Shown here one piece after another: positions 16,795-24,448 of a stretch of DNA of 30,977 nucleotides. The notes under the pieces were generated by a model. That model was given only the letters and a program-made list of their open reading frames with translations, ran no database searches and was not told the origin of the DNA. The translations under genes were made by a program, and so were the position numbers. This DNA comes from an uncultured Eubacterium sp. (GTDB lineage: Bacteria > Bacillota > Clostridia > Lachnospirales > Lachnospiraceae): contig CAJTZX010000046.1 in the NCBI GenBank assembly GCA_910584345.1, positions 1 through 30,977 of the forward strand, in the 5' to 3' direction. How positions within the stretch are numbered: position 1 is the stretch's first letter; every line of letters begins with the position of its first letter.

Positions 16795-17979
16795 ATGAAT
16801 CTGAATATAGATACAGGAAAGGGCGTTCCGAGCCCGTTCCCAGCGCCAGTGCAAACAGCCACGGCAACACAGAATACCACGCCACAGGCTGGTGTGGCAG
16901 CAAAAACCATACAGCCGCCGCAGGCCGCAGCACCAGTGCAAAATGCCCAGCCCGTGAATACTCAGGCACAGTCAATCAGCACGCATGCAAACATCTTTAC
17001 AAATGCGTCAACTTACCACTATCTCACAGGGAATGGTTTTATGAATGACATTGCATTCTTCAATACCTATAAAGATAGGAAGACAGGGTTTGCAAATATG
17101 GATCTAATCCAGCCTTTATTGCCTGGACTGTATGGCATAGGGGCACCCCCTTCGAATGGAAAAACCACGTTTTCGTGGCAGTTTGCAAACCAGCAGGCGT
17201 GCATGGGCGAATACGTTCTTTATTTCGCGCAGGAACAGACAAAAAGCGAGCTGGTGCCAAAATCCCTGTCACACAGGTTCTACATGGCATACCGCGCGGA
17301 CGCAAGCCAGAATAACGGGCAGAGCATCCTGCCACGGTATACCAGTATTGATATCCGCTACGGTAACGCTGACATCGCACGGGTTCAGAGTATGGCAGCC
17401 GCCCATGCACTGGACATCCAAGACCGTCTTTTCGTATTTGACGGCGGCTTTTCACATACCATTGATGATATCATTCTCTGTGTTGAGAGTTTCATCCACC
17501 AGACGGGCCGGACACCTGTTGTCATTCTCGATTATCTCCAGATAATCGAATCGCCAAACAGCCAGAGAACATTGGATTCGAAGGACAAGATCGACCAGAT
17601 CGTTAAGAAGTTAAAGCAACTCCAGTTAAAACACACCATGACGATCATCGTGGTTTCCAGTTTAAACCGCCTGAACTATACGATGCCCATCGAACTGGAA
17701 AGCTTCAAGGAGAGTGGGAGCATCGAATATACGCTTGATGTTGTGTGGGGGCTGGAACTGAGCATTTTGAGCGATCCGAATCTTCCAGACATTTATGACA
17801 AAACAGGAAAAAAGCTGGGCAAAAGAAGTGAAACAGAAAAACGCATCATGCTCAGTCAGGCAAAGCTGGATACACCGCGTTCCATGAAGCTGAAATACAT
17901 CAAGAATCGGTTCGGGGCAGCTGGGCAGTCGGTATTGTTTGACTATTACCCGGCCTATGAAACATTCCTCCCACGCTAG
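16795..17979 (+). CDS. DnaB-like replicative helicase core
   Basis: This 394-aa RecA/DnaB-type ATPase has Walker A GAPPSNGKTT with K123 and Walker B VVILDYLQII at about 242-251. SSLNR near 288 and a C-terminal KYIKNRFG segment also match DnaB helicase C-terminal domains, where an arginine finger is placed. The N-terminal helical domain of cellular DnaB is missing. In its place is an Ala/Pro/Gln-rich linker of about 60 residues. AAGGAGG sits 7 bases before the ATG. With the upstream candidate initiator and downstream primase-like gene it forms a likely replication module for the excised element. A DNA-repair ATPase role is less likely given the DYLQI motif. Confidence 0.8.
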   Translation: MNLNIDTGKGVPSPFPAPVQTATATQNTTPQAGVAAKTIQPPQAAAPVQNAQPVNTQAQSISTHANIFTNASTYHYLTGNGFMNDIAFFNTYKDRKTGFANMDLIQPLLPGLYGIGAPPSNGKTTFSWQFANQQACMGEYVLYFAQEQTKSELVPKSLSHRFYMAYRADASQNNGQSILPRYTSIDIRYGNADIARVQSMAAAHALDIQDRLFVFDGGFSHTIDDIILCVESFIHQTGRTPVVILDYLQIIESPNSQRTLDSKDKIDQIVKKLKQLQLKHTMTIIVVSSLNRLNYTMPIELESFKESGSIEYTLDVVWGLELSILSDPNLPDIYDKTGKKLGKRSETEKRIMLSQAKLDTPRSMKLKYIKNRFGAAGQSVLFDYYPAYETFLPR

Positions 17980-18168
17980 ACAGCAGGAATGGCGTACGGG
18001 AGCACAATATGAACATCTTTTGATATCGGGCCAAAATCCTTGCTTACATTTTTCTTCAATAGAAAACACTTTATTTTTTGTGCATTATCACAGCAAGATT
18101 TCCTACAACAAGGGTTTTGGCTCCATCATATTTTATACTCATATTAAGTAGAAAAGGAGAACACAAAC

Positions 18169-19128
18169 ATGGAAACGAACGTTACGAAAGAGCAGATACA
18201 AGCTGCGCGGAAGGTGGACCTGCATCGTTTTTTACTGCACCACCACCCAAACGAAGTACTCCAGGAAGGCGAAAGCATCCGGCTCTGCTGTAACCACAGC
18301 ATATCGATCAAAGAGGGATACTGTGGCTACACAGACTTTGCCACGGACGAGACGGGCAATTCCATCGACTGCCTGATCCATTATTTTAACTACACGCTCC
18401 CGGATGCGGTCAATGCCCTGTTAGCAGACGCAGGTCGTGCAGGGACTGGGACAGCCGCATCCATGCCAGATGCAAAGGCAGATACAGGCACACAGGCATC
18501 TGGGAAGGGACAGGGGAAGCCTTTTGTACTGCCGGAGAAGGCCAGGGAGAGCATGGAACTCAGCAATTATTTGTCGGGTATCCGGGGAATCTCCATCTAC
18601 GTAGTGGGTGATCTTATATGTGATGCAAAGGTGATGTACCAGGAACGCACCCATAATAACATCGTATTTGTCAATCCGGAAAAGAACTTTGCAGAGATAC
18701 GCGGCACCAATCCTAACAAGCCTTTTCATCAGGTTATGTATGATGGCGACCCCGCTGCGTTCTGGTGGTTCAAGAAGGATGGCATGAATTCCAATGCTGA
18801 AGTCGCCTACATATGCGAATCATCCATTGATGCAATATCCCTGTACTGCATACACCGCATTTACGGAAATACAGCAAACGGCTTGTACTGCTCAATCGCA
18901 GGCGTTGCCAACCAGAAGCGCATTGACCGGATCAAAGCCGGGATGGGCGCAGCAGGGCTTCCGGTTATTCTAGCCGTTGACAACGATGATGCAGGCGAAC
19001 AGTGCCGCCAGCGCAACCCAGACTGCATCTATGCAATACCCCGTCTGAAAGACTGGAACGAATTCCTGCTGGACATCATCCAAAAAGAATCAGATAGGAA
19101 ACCGAATCTGAAACGCCATCTTTACTGA
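18169..19128 (+). CDS. Toprim primase-like protein
   Basis: This is a 319-aa protein. The N-terminal ~85 residues (DLHRFLLHHHP, LCCNHSISIKEGY, NSIDCLIHYF) follow the pattern of CHC2/DUF3991-type domains but without a clean zinc-ligand set. A Gly/Ala-rich linker follows. The C-terminal Toprim domain shows ESSIDA with the catalytic-type Glu near 217, and AVDNDDAG with Asp near 271 and 273. Toprim domains of this class synthesise or process primers at DNA replication origins. The RBS AAAGGAG precedes the ATG, and 190 bp with no other feature separates it from the helicase gene. It probably primes element replication together with the helicase. Confidence 0.75.
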   Translation: METNVTKEQIQAARKVDLHRFLLHHHPNEVLQEGESIRLCCNHSISIKEGYCGYTDFATDETGNSIDCLIHYFNYTLPDAVNALLADAGRAGTGTAASMPDAKADTGTQASGKGQGKPFVLPEKARESMELSNYLSGIRGISIYVVGDLICDAKVMYQERTHNNIVFVNPEKNFAEIRGTNPNKPFHQVMYDGDPAAFWWFKKDGMNSNAEVAYICESSIDAISLYCIHRIYGNTANGLYCSIAGVANQKRIDRIKAGMGAAGLPVILAVDNDDAGEQCRQRNPDCIYAIPRLKDWNEFLLDIIQKESDRKPNLKRHLY

Positions 19129-19165
19129 TTTTGCAGCCGTGCATTCGGGAAAATACATAGTATCC

Positions 19166-19294
19166 CAATATGTAAATGCAGGGTATACCCGTAGCATACA
19201 CCGGATGCACGCGCTTTTTCTGTAAAATTCAAATTAGATTACAACCCATTTTACAATATGTAAAGATGGTCAGGGAGATTGCTTTTACAATATG
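19166..19294. repeat. Direct repeats upstream of the resolvase gene, candidate res site
   Basis: CAATATGTAAA occurs at 19166-19176 and 19254-19264, and CAATATG again at 19288. The longer repeat TTTTACAATATG is found at 19249-19260 and 19283-19294, a 34-bp period. Serine resolvases often bind several related subsites just upstream of their own gene, so this is a plausible res region. Confidence 0.45.
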
Positions 19295-19339
19295 CCGTAA
19301 TAGATGCAGGCGTAAACAGGAAAGGAGTGTGAGTAAAAC

Positions 19340-19906
19340 ATGAGCAACATCGCCTATGTAAGAGTATCTACTGCCGAACAAAATGAACAGAGGCAGATAG
19401 AGGCATTGAAAAGACACAATATAGATAAATGGTTTATCGAAAAGGTAAGCGGGAAAGATACCAACCGGTCCAAATTAAAAGATATGCTTGATTATATCAG
19501 AGAGGATGATACGGTCTATATACACGATTTCAGCCGCCTCGCAAGAAGCACAAAAGACCTGCTGGAGATTGTGGAGCTTCTCAACGCAAAAAAAGTGCAT
19601 CTGGTATCCAACAAAGAGAATCTGGATACCAGCACGCCGACCGGAAAGCTCATGCTCACCATGATTGCTGCCATCAATGAGTTTGAACGGCAGAATCTGC
19701 TGGAGCGTCAGAGGGAAGGTATTGCAATCGCGAAGAAAGCCGGGAAATATAAGGGCGGACAGGTCAAAAAGATTGATGACAGCCTTTTCACCGCAGCGTA
19801 TGAACGTTATAAGGCCAGGCAGATCAATAAAGTCCAGTTTGCCCGGGAACTGCACATCAGCAGGCCGACACTGGACAAGTTGTTGAAAGAAAGGGTGGCG
19901 CCCTGA
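19340..19906 (+). CDS. Serine resolvase/invertase-family recombinase
   Basis: This 188-aa small serine recombinase has the N-terminal catalytic domain with IAYVRVSTAEQ and the nucleophile Ser10. The conserved DFSRLARS is near 66-73, and a long dimerisation helix follows (MIAAINEFERQNLLERQREGI). A C-terminal Hin-type HTH ends the protein (VQFARELHISRPTLDKLL). The length is standard. An RBS (GGAAAGGAG) is present. It probably resolves multimers of the circular form, or acts on the repeats directly upstream. It ends in the hairpin at 19885-19940. It is distinct from the tyrosine integrase at 20547, which would carry out integration. Confidence 0.9.
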   Translation: MSNIAYVRVSTAEQNEQRQIEALKRHNIDKWFIEKVSGKDTNRSKLKDMLDYIREDDTVYIHDFSRLARSTKDLLEIVELLNAKKVHLVSNKENLDTSTPTGKLMLTMIAAINEFERQNLLERQREGIAIAKKAGKYKGGQVKKIDDSLFTAAYERYKARQINKVQFARELHISRPTLDKLLKERVAP

Positions 19907-19940
19907 TTTTTATATTCCACACCAGGGCGCATTTTCTTTC
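19885..19940 (+). terminator. Two-part hairpin at the resolvase stop codon
   Basis: GCGCCCTG (19898-19905) pairs with CAGGGCGC (19923-19930), and outer arms GAAAGAAA / TTTCTTTC extend the stem. The resolvase stop codon lies in the left arm. TATATACGGGAAAAGG follows. Confidence 0.55.
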
Positions 19941-19955
19941 TATATACGGGAAAAG

Positions 19956-19998
19956 GTCTGCCACACAAACAGCGCGGCAGACAGTTTCTACTTTTTTA
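19956..19998 (+). terminator. GTCTGCC / GGCAGAC hairpin with T-run
   Basis: The 7-bp arms at 19956-19962 and 19976-19982 are followed by AGTTTCTACTTTTTT. This is a probable terminator between the resolvase and the integration genes. Confidence 0.6.
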
Positions 19999-20038
19999 AT
20001 CCATAATGAAAAACAGTAAAATAAAGGAGGGATATGAC

Positions 20039-20281
20039 ATGAATCCAGAACTGACAAAAGCCGTTTATGACGAGCGCCGCCGCATTTACCACATCCTGAC
20101 AGCAGTTCGGGAAGCGGCCTTGGCAGAATCTAACATCAGCAGTTCATTCATGCAGTATATTTCTGATATACAGCAGGAAGCTGAGTGGAATTATATGCTT
20201 GTTTCACATGATATGCACGAAAACGGAAACGGGAGCCATTTAGATGGGATGAATAAAACTGGAAAGGGTGATTTGATATGA
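20039..20281 (+). CDS. Small hypothetical protein upstream of xis
   Basis: This 80-aa protein starts at ATG 20039, chosen because AAAGGAGG lies 8 bases upstream; an earlier ATG at 20006 has no RBS. It is helical, starts MNPELTKAVYDERRRIYHIL and has a Gly/Asn-rich tail. No named family was recognised. Its stop overlaps the start of the excisionase gene by four bases (ATGA), so the two are translationally coupled. This position suggests a role in control of excision. Confidence 0.65.
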   Translation: MNPELTKAVYDERRRIYHILTAVREAALAESNISSSFMQYISDIQQEAEWNYMLVSHDMHENGNGSHLDGMNKTGKGDLI

Positions 20282-20484
20282 GTGAGATACCAACAATCAA
20301 TGCTTCTGAAAAGTTTCTGCTCACCTTCGACGAAGCAGCAGGCTATTTTGGAATTGGGAGGAACAAGTTACGTAATATGGCAAGCTATGGAGAACCCCCT
20401 GACTGGGTGCTACATAACGGCAAGAAGACTTTAATCAAGCGGGTGCTTTTGGAGAAATATCTCTTGAACGCCGAGACAATTTAA
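20278..20484 (+). CDS. xis: Excisionase, Tn916 Xis type
   Basis: This 68-aa protein has a winged-helix/MerR-like DNA-binding pattern (LLTFDEAAGYFGIGRNKLRNMA, then DWVLHNGKKTLIKRVLLEKYL) typical of Tn916-family excisionases. It lies directly before the tyrosine integrase and overlaps the preceding ORF by four bases. Xis proteins bend DNA at the element ends and direct the integrase to excise. An imperfect hairpin (about 20490-20530) lies between it and int. Confidence 0.85.
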   Translation: MSEIPTINASEKFLLTFDEAAGYFGIGRNKLRNMASYGEPPDWVLHNGKKTLIKRVLLEKYLLNAETI

Positions 20485-20546
20485 CAAAAAACCAACAGGA
20501 GCCTTGCCAAGCAGCAGGGCTTTTGTTGAAAAGAAAGGATGCTGTT

Positions 20547-21746
20547 ATGCGCAAAAATAATGCAACAAAACGCACAGACACGAGGGGGCGAATCCTGCTG
20601 ACGGGGGAAAGCCAGAGAAAGGATGGCCGGTACACATATAAGTACACAGGCACGGACGGAAAACCGAAATTCATCTACTCCTGGAGATTAAATGCGACTG
20701 ACCCCTTGCCAAAAGGGAAGAAAACTTGTATACCCCTGCGGGAAATGAAAAAAGAAATTCAACGTGACCTTATGGATGGTATTGACCCATCCGGCGCAAA
20801 GATGACCGTGTGCGAGCTGTATAAGAAGCATACTGGTTTAAAATCCAATGTAAGGGTATCCACGCAGAAAGGAAGAAACCAGTTGATGCGGCTCTTAGAG
20901 AGTGATAAAATAGGCTATATGCCAATCGAGAAGGTAAAGCCGAGCGATGCCAAACAGTGGGCGATACGGATGAAAGAAAGAGGGTTCGCCTTCCATACCA
21001 TCAACAACCACAAACGTTCCTTAAAAGCCATCTTTTACACAGCAATAGAGGATGACCTGATACGGAAGAATCCTTTTAACTGGGACATGGAAGATGTGAT
21101 CGAGAATGACACCGAACCAAAGGCAGCATTGACAGACACACAGGCGGATTCGTTACTGCGCTTTTTGCAGACAGACTGCACGTATCAGAAACATTACCAC
21201 GCTGTTATCGTCCTGTTAAACACCGGGCTGCGTATTTCAGAATTATGTGGGCTTACCGCTGCTGACATTGACTTTGAAAACGGATATATCAATGTAAACC
21301 ACCAGCTTATCTTCGACAGAGGCAGCTACCGTATAGAACAGCCAAAGACCGACAGAGGCATCAGGAAAATCCCCATGAATGAATCCGTGCACAGGGCATT
21401 AAAAAGTGAAATGCAAAGCAGGGAGAACGCACAGCCAGTAACGATAGACAGATATACGGATTTTATCTTCCTCAACAAGAAAGGGCTTCCTATGTATGGT
21501 GCGGCATATTCTACAGATTTTTCGCACATGGTCAAGAAGTACAACAAGCACCACAAAGAGAAACTGCCGAAAATCTCGCCGCATATGCTGAGACATACCT
21601 TCTGCACAAACATGGCAAACCAGAACATGCCGCCGAAAGCTTTGCAGTACATCATGGGGCATATGGATGTAACGACTACGCTCGGATACTATGCACATGG
21701 ATCGGCGGAATCCGCTAAAATGGCGATGGAATCACTGCTGAAATGA
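20547..21746 (+). CDS. int: Tyrosine integrase, Tn916 family
   Basis: This 399-aa integrase has an N-terminal arm-binding region, a SAM-like core-binding domain (about 85-175) and a catalytic domain with R229 in NTGLRISEL. H346-x-x-R349 is present in HMLRHTFC, H372 in MGHMDVTTT, and the Tyr nucleophile probably at 382 (GYYAHG). ATG 20547, preceded by AAAGGA, is chosen over a TTG at 20523. The catalytic set looks complete. It follows xis, and the repeats just downstream (21756-21875) mark the likely element end, so this gene integrates and, with Xis, excises the element. Confidence 0.93.
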   Translation: MRKNNATKRTDTRGRILLTGESQRKDGRYTYKYTGTDGKPKFIYSWRLNATDPLPKGKKTCIPLREMKKEIQRDLMDGIDPSGAKMTVCELYKKHTGLKSNVRVSTQKGRNQLMRLLESDKIGYMPIEKVKPSDAKQWAIRMKERGFAFHTINNHKRSLKAIFYTAIEDDLIRKNPFNWDMEDVIENDTEPKAALTDTQADSLLRFLQTDCTYQKHYHAVIVLLNTGLRISELCGLTAADIDFENGYINVNHQLIFDRGSYRIEQPKTDRGIRKIPMNESVHRALKSEMQSRENAQPVTIDRYTDFIFLNKKGLPMYGAAYSTDFSHMVKKYNKHHKEKLPKISPHMLRHTFCTNMANQNMPPKALQYIMGHMDVTTTLGYYAHGSAESAKMAMESLLK

Positions 21747-21755
21747 CTGTCAAAC

Positions 21756-21777
21756 TTACTACTTTTCTTACTACTTT
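21756..21777. repeat. Tandem TTACTACTTT repeats next to int, possible att or arm sites
   Basis: TTACTACTTT occurs at 21756-21765 and 21768-21777, ten bases after the integrase stop codon. Element ends and integrase arm sites are usually found here. The other end of the element is outside the window, so the core site cannot be defined. Confidence 0.45.
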
Positions 21778-21833
21778 AGAACGGTATTTTTTAACAAGTG
21801 ATAAACAGATATGTGAAGCCACCGCACATAACA

Positions 21834-21875
21834 AAACTCTCACAAGCCGCATAAAATCAAGGTTTGTGAGAGTTT
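21834..21875. terminator. 12-bp perfect inverted repeat downstream of int
   Basis: AAACTCTCACAA (21834-21845) is the exact complement of TTGTGAGAGTTT (21864-21875), with an 18-base loop. No strong T-run follows. It may be a terminator or part of the element end. Confidence 0.5.
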
Positions 21876-21956
21876 GAAAATTTATAACAAGATATTGTAG
21901 AATTTATTTATTGTTTATATTAAATTCATAATAAAATTTGAAATAAAGAAATTGTT

Positions 21957-22012
21957 TTGACAAGTAGATTTATTTTGTATATACTCATATTAAGGTATAT
22001 ACATGTATATAC
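21957..22012 (+). promoter_or_regulatory. mazEF promoter with 18-bp palindromic operator
   Basis: TTGACA (21957-21962) and TATACT (21980-21985) are spaced 17 bp apart, an almost consensus promoter. GTATATAC occurs three times: over the -10 box (21977) and as both halves of the perfect palindrome GTATATACATGTATATAC (21995-22012). This fits autoregulation by MazE or MazEF. Confidence 0.7.
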
Positions 22013-22035
22013 TTATTTGCAGCAAAGATAATCAA

Positions 22036-22190
22036 AAAAGGATATCAAAAATGAAAATCCAGAAACAGAAACACAAAAGGATATCAGAAAATGAAAATCC
22101 AGAAACAGAAACACTAGAAACAGAGACAAAAGGATATCAGAAAGAAAATCTAGAAACAGAAACATTAGAAACAGAAACAAAAGGATATCA
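22036..22190 (+). repeat. Tandem repeats in the mazEF leader
   Basis: AAAAGGATATCA starts at 22036, 22075, 22128 and 22179. Between the copies are runs of AGAAACAGAAAC-type hexamers. Three of the four copies are followed by AAAATGAAAA, which resembles an RBS plus start codon. Confidence 0.7.
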
Positions 22191-22215
22191 GAAAATGAAA
22201 ACGAGGAAACAGTGA
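22051..22215 (+). CDS. Possible repeat-encoded leader ORF of mazEF
   Basis: ATG 22051 lies 9 bases after AAAAAAGG and opens 54 codons rich in Lys, Glu and Thr, with repeats such as ETETLETETKGYQK. The stop codon at 22213-22215 is one base before the mazE ATG, so translation could be coupled. It could equally be a non-coding minisatellite. No family was recognised. Confidence 0.3.
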   Translation: MKIQKQKHKRISENENPETETLETETKGYQKENLETETLETETKGYQKMKTRKQ

Positions 22216-22216
22216 A

Positions 22217-22540
22217 ATGAAAACAAATACATTTATGGAAAATAAACAAGATGGAAGAATGGGTGTATTTGCAACGCAATCTGTTATCAAAAAGTGGGGA
22301 AATAGCCAAGGAATCAGATTATCAAAAGAGATTCTCTCACAAATGAATTTAAAAGAAAATGATACAGTAGGAATAAGTATATGCAGTGGGAAAATGACTA
22401 TTGAAAAAGTCAACAGGCCCAAATACCTTAATCTGAAAGAAAGGTTGGAGGCATTCTACAAAAGACCGATTGATGAAATATATGTTGAAAGTGTACAAGA
22501 GATTGATGTAGGTGATCCGGTAGGGAATGAAGAGTGGTAA
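22217..22540 (+). CDS. mazE: MazE-type antitoxin (AbrB fold)
   Basis: This 107-aa protein has a swapped-hairpin AbrB/MazE DNA-binding motif at about residues 20-60 (SVIKKWGNSQGIRLSKEIL, then LKENDTVGI). The acidic C-terminal tail (SVQEIDVGDPVGNEEW) is typical of the part that occupies the toxin. GAGG lies about 9 bases before the ATG. The gene overlaps mazF by seven bases. It likely represses its own promoter through the palindrome at 21995. It is slightly longer than classical MazE. Confidence 0.85.
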   Translation: MKTNTFMENKQDGRMGVFATQSVIKKWGNSQGIRLSKEILSQMNLKENDTVGISICSGKMTIEKVNRPKYLNLKERLEAFYKRPIDEIYVESVQEIDVGDPVGNEEW

Positions 22541-22860
22541 CTTATAAACAAGGCGACATAATTATAATGGATTTCAACCCACAAAAAGATCATGAACAGA
22601 GCGGAAGAAGACCAGCCCTTGTCTTGAGTAATGACATTTTGAATCACCATAGCTCATTGGCATTTATATGTCCAATAACTAACACCAACAAAAAGCATCC
22701 GTTTCATATAGAATTGGATGAGAGGATGCAAACAACAGGGGTGATATTGTGTGATCAGGTAAAAATGTTAGATATTGGCGCCAGAAACGCACAGTTTAAA
22801 GAAGAATGTCCAGAGGATTTATGGAATGAAGCAAAGGAAATGATATTTAGCTTTATGTAG
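22534..22860 (+). CDS. mazF: MazF-type endoribonuclease toxin
   Basis: This 108-aa protein is a standard-length MazF/PemK toxin. GDIIIMDFNPQKDHEQSGRRPALVLS carries the family N-terminal strands and the RRPALV motif. FICPITNT and GVILCDQVKMLDIGAR match later conserved blocks. The start is GTG at 22534, inside the end of mazE; no better start exists and the overlap fits translational coupling. The product would cut mRNA when the antitoxin is lost. The pair could stabilise the neighbouring element or belong to the host side of the junction. It ends at the terminator at 22870. Confidence 0.9.
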   Translation: MVTYKQGDIIIMDFNPQKDHEQSGRRPALVLSNDILNHHSSLAFICPITNTNKKHPFHIELDERMQTTGVILCDQVKMLDIGARNAQFKEECPEDLWNEAKEMIFSFM

Positions 22861-22869
22861 AAATTACCT

Positions 22870-22906
22870 AAAAAAGGATTGGAGTCTATTCCGATCCTTT
22901 TTTATA
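22870..22906 (+). terminator. Intrinsic terminator of mazEF
   Basis: AAAAAAGGATTGGA pairs with TCCGATCCTTTTTT around GTCTAT. The T-run is part of the right arm. It starts 10 bases after the mazF stop codon. Confidence 0.8.
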
Positions 22907-23027
22907 TTTAATAGCGGTAATATATTTTTTTTCTATATTCTAATACAAATCAGCAGTAACATGTTATAATTTTATGTATATATGAATAAATTACAGAGCC
23001 ATTTGGCGTGTGATTGGAGAAATCGTA

Positions 23028-24383
23028 ATGCGAAAATATAAAAAGAAAAAGATTATGGAAGATTTTTTACAGTTAGAGCATAATCATAAAGATATAGAAC
23101 AGGCATTTTTAAAAGGAAATTATCAGCAGGTGCAGAATCTTCTGGTACATTGCCAGGAAGCCGCTATTGAAGCAGGAAATGTGATTGAACAGGATCAATA
23201 CAAGCATGAAGACGCAGTAAAAGGTCTGGAAGATTATTGTGAAATGGTATATGCGCTGGCTGTAAAGACATCTAAATACGTGAAACAGTTAAAATATAAC
23301 GAAGCAAAACATGTGATTCAGCCGGTTCGACGACAGATGGATCAGTGTATCAGTCACGTAAAAGATTATGTAAAAAATAAAATCGAAGAAAAACTGGAAG
23401 TGGCATTTTTTCCTTATAAGGCTTCTATGTGGGACAGTCTGGAGAGTGTATGGATGGCAGCTGAAAAGGATGAGCAATGCGATGCATATGTAGTGCCAAT
23501 TCCATACTTTGACAAACACAAAGATGGAACGGTATTGGCAATGCATTATGAAGGAAACGAATTTCCGGAGTATGTGCCGATTGTGCATTGGGAAGATTAT
23601 CATGTGGCAGAACGGCATCCGGATATTGTTTATATTCATAATCCCTATGATAACACAAATAAAGTGACGACGGTGCATTTGGACTTTTATGCAAAAGAAT
23701 TGAAAAAACATACAAATATGCTTGTTTATATACCTTATTTTGTATGTATGAATGATTCTGTGCCGGAACATTTATGTGTACAGCCTGGTACAATGTATGC
23801 GGATAAAGTGATTGTGCAGTCAGAAAAAGCAAGAGAAATATATATTCAGGAGTTTCACAAATTTGAGGAAGAGAATCATTGTAAGGGTTATTTTGGATGT
23901 GCAGAAGAAAAGTTTTTGGCATTAGGTTCGCCTAAATATGATAAAGTACTGCGTACTACAAAGGAAAACGTACAGATTCCGGCAGATTGGCTTGCAAAAA
24001 TAGAAGGACAAAACGGAAAGAGAAAAAAGGTGCTGCTTTATAATACAAGTGTAAATAATTTGCTAAAAGAAAAAGAGAAAGCTTTGCAAAAGATGAGGGC
24101 AGTATTCGAATTGTTAAAAAATAAAGAGGATATTGTCTTGTTATGGAGACCCCATCCTTTTAGCAAAGAAACCTGTGAAGCAATGCGTCCCGGTTTAATG
24201 GAGCAGTATGGCGAAATTGTGGAAACATATAGGAAAGAAGATTGGGGTATTTATGACGATACAGCAGATTTGCATAGAGCTATTGCAATTTCTGATGCGT
24301 ATTATGGAGATCAAAGTTCTTTAGTTGAATTATATCGAATGACGGGAAAACCAGTTATGATACAGGATGTAAATATTGTTTAA
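23028..24383 (+). CDS. CDP-glycerol glycerophosphotransferase-family protein
   Basis: This 451-aa protein has a GT-B-like C-terminal half matching TagF/TagB-type polyol-phosphate transferases: LGSPKYDKV, then LLWRPHPFSKE with the catalytic-type His near 376, then DAYYGDQSSLVELY (Ser 430-431). The N-terminal ~130 residues are helical and charged, with VVPIPYF and HPDIVYIHNPYD blocks behind them. ATG 23028 is preferred over GTG 23010 because GGAGA lies 8 bases upstream. No signal peptide or membrane span is seen, so it acts at the cytoplasmic face. It probably transfers a polyol phosphate to a surface glycan. The next gene carries a diverged copy of the same domain. Confidence 0.8.
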   Translation: MRKYKKKKIMEDFLQLEHNHKDIEQAFLKGNYQQVQNLLVHCQEAAIEAGNVIEQDQYKHEDAVKGLEDYCEMVYALAVKTSKYVKQLKYNEAKHVIQPVRRQMDQCISHVKDYVKNKIEEKLEVAFFPYKASMWDSLESVWMAAEKDEQCDAYVVPIPYFDKHKDGTVLAMHYEGNEFPEYVPIVHWEDYHVAERHPDIVYIHNPYDNTNKVTTVHLDFYAKELKKHTNMLVYIPYFVCMNDSVPEHLCVQPGTMYADKVIVQSEKAREIYIQEFHKFEEENHCKGYFGCAEEKFLALGSPKYDKVLRTTKENVQIPADWLAKIEGQNGKRKKVLLYNTSVNNLLKEKEKALQKMRAVFELLKNKEDIVLLWRPHPFSKETCEAMRPGLMEQYGEIVETYRKEDWGIYDDTADLHRAIAISDAYYGDQSSLVELYRMTGKPVMIQDVNIV

Positions 24384-24448
24384 AAGTATGTAGCATGTGG
24401 ACAGCACACTAGAGCGTGTTTACTGTGGATGTTTAGAAAGAGGATGAG

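Noticed and set aside
22036..22190. CRISPR array
   Set aside because: Repeat units are of uneven spacing with repetitive, not unique, sequence between them; there are no cas genes.
22013..22422. Minus-strand frames opposite the mazEF leader repeats
   Set aside because: Phe/Leu-rich products reflect the AAACAGAAAC repeats read in antisense.
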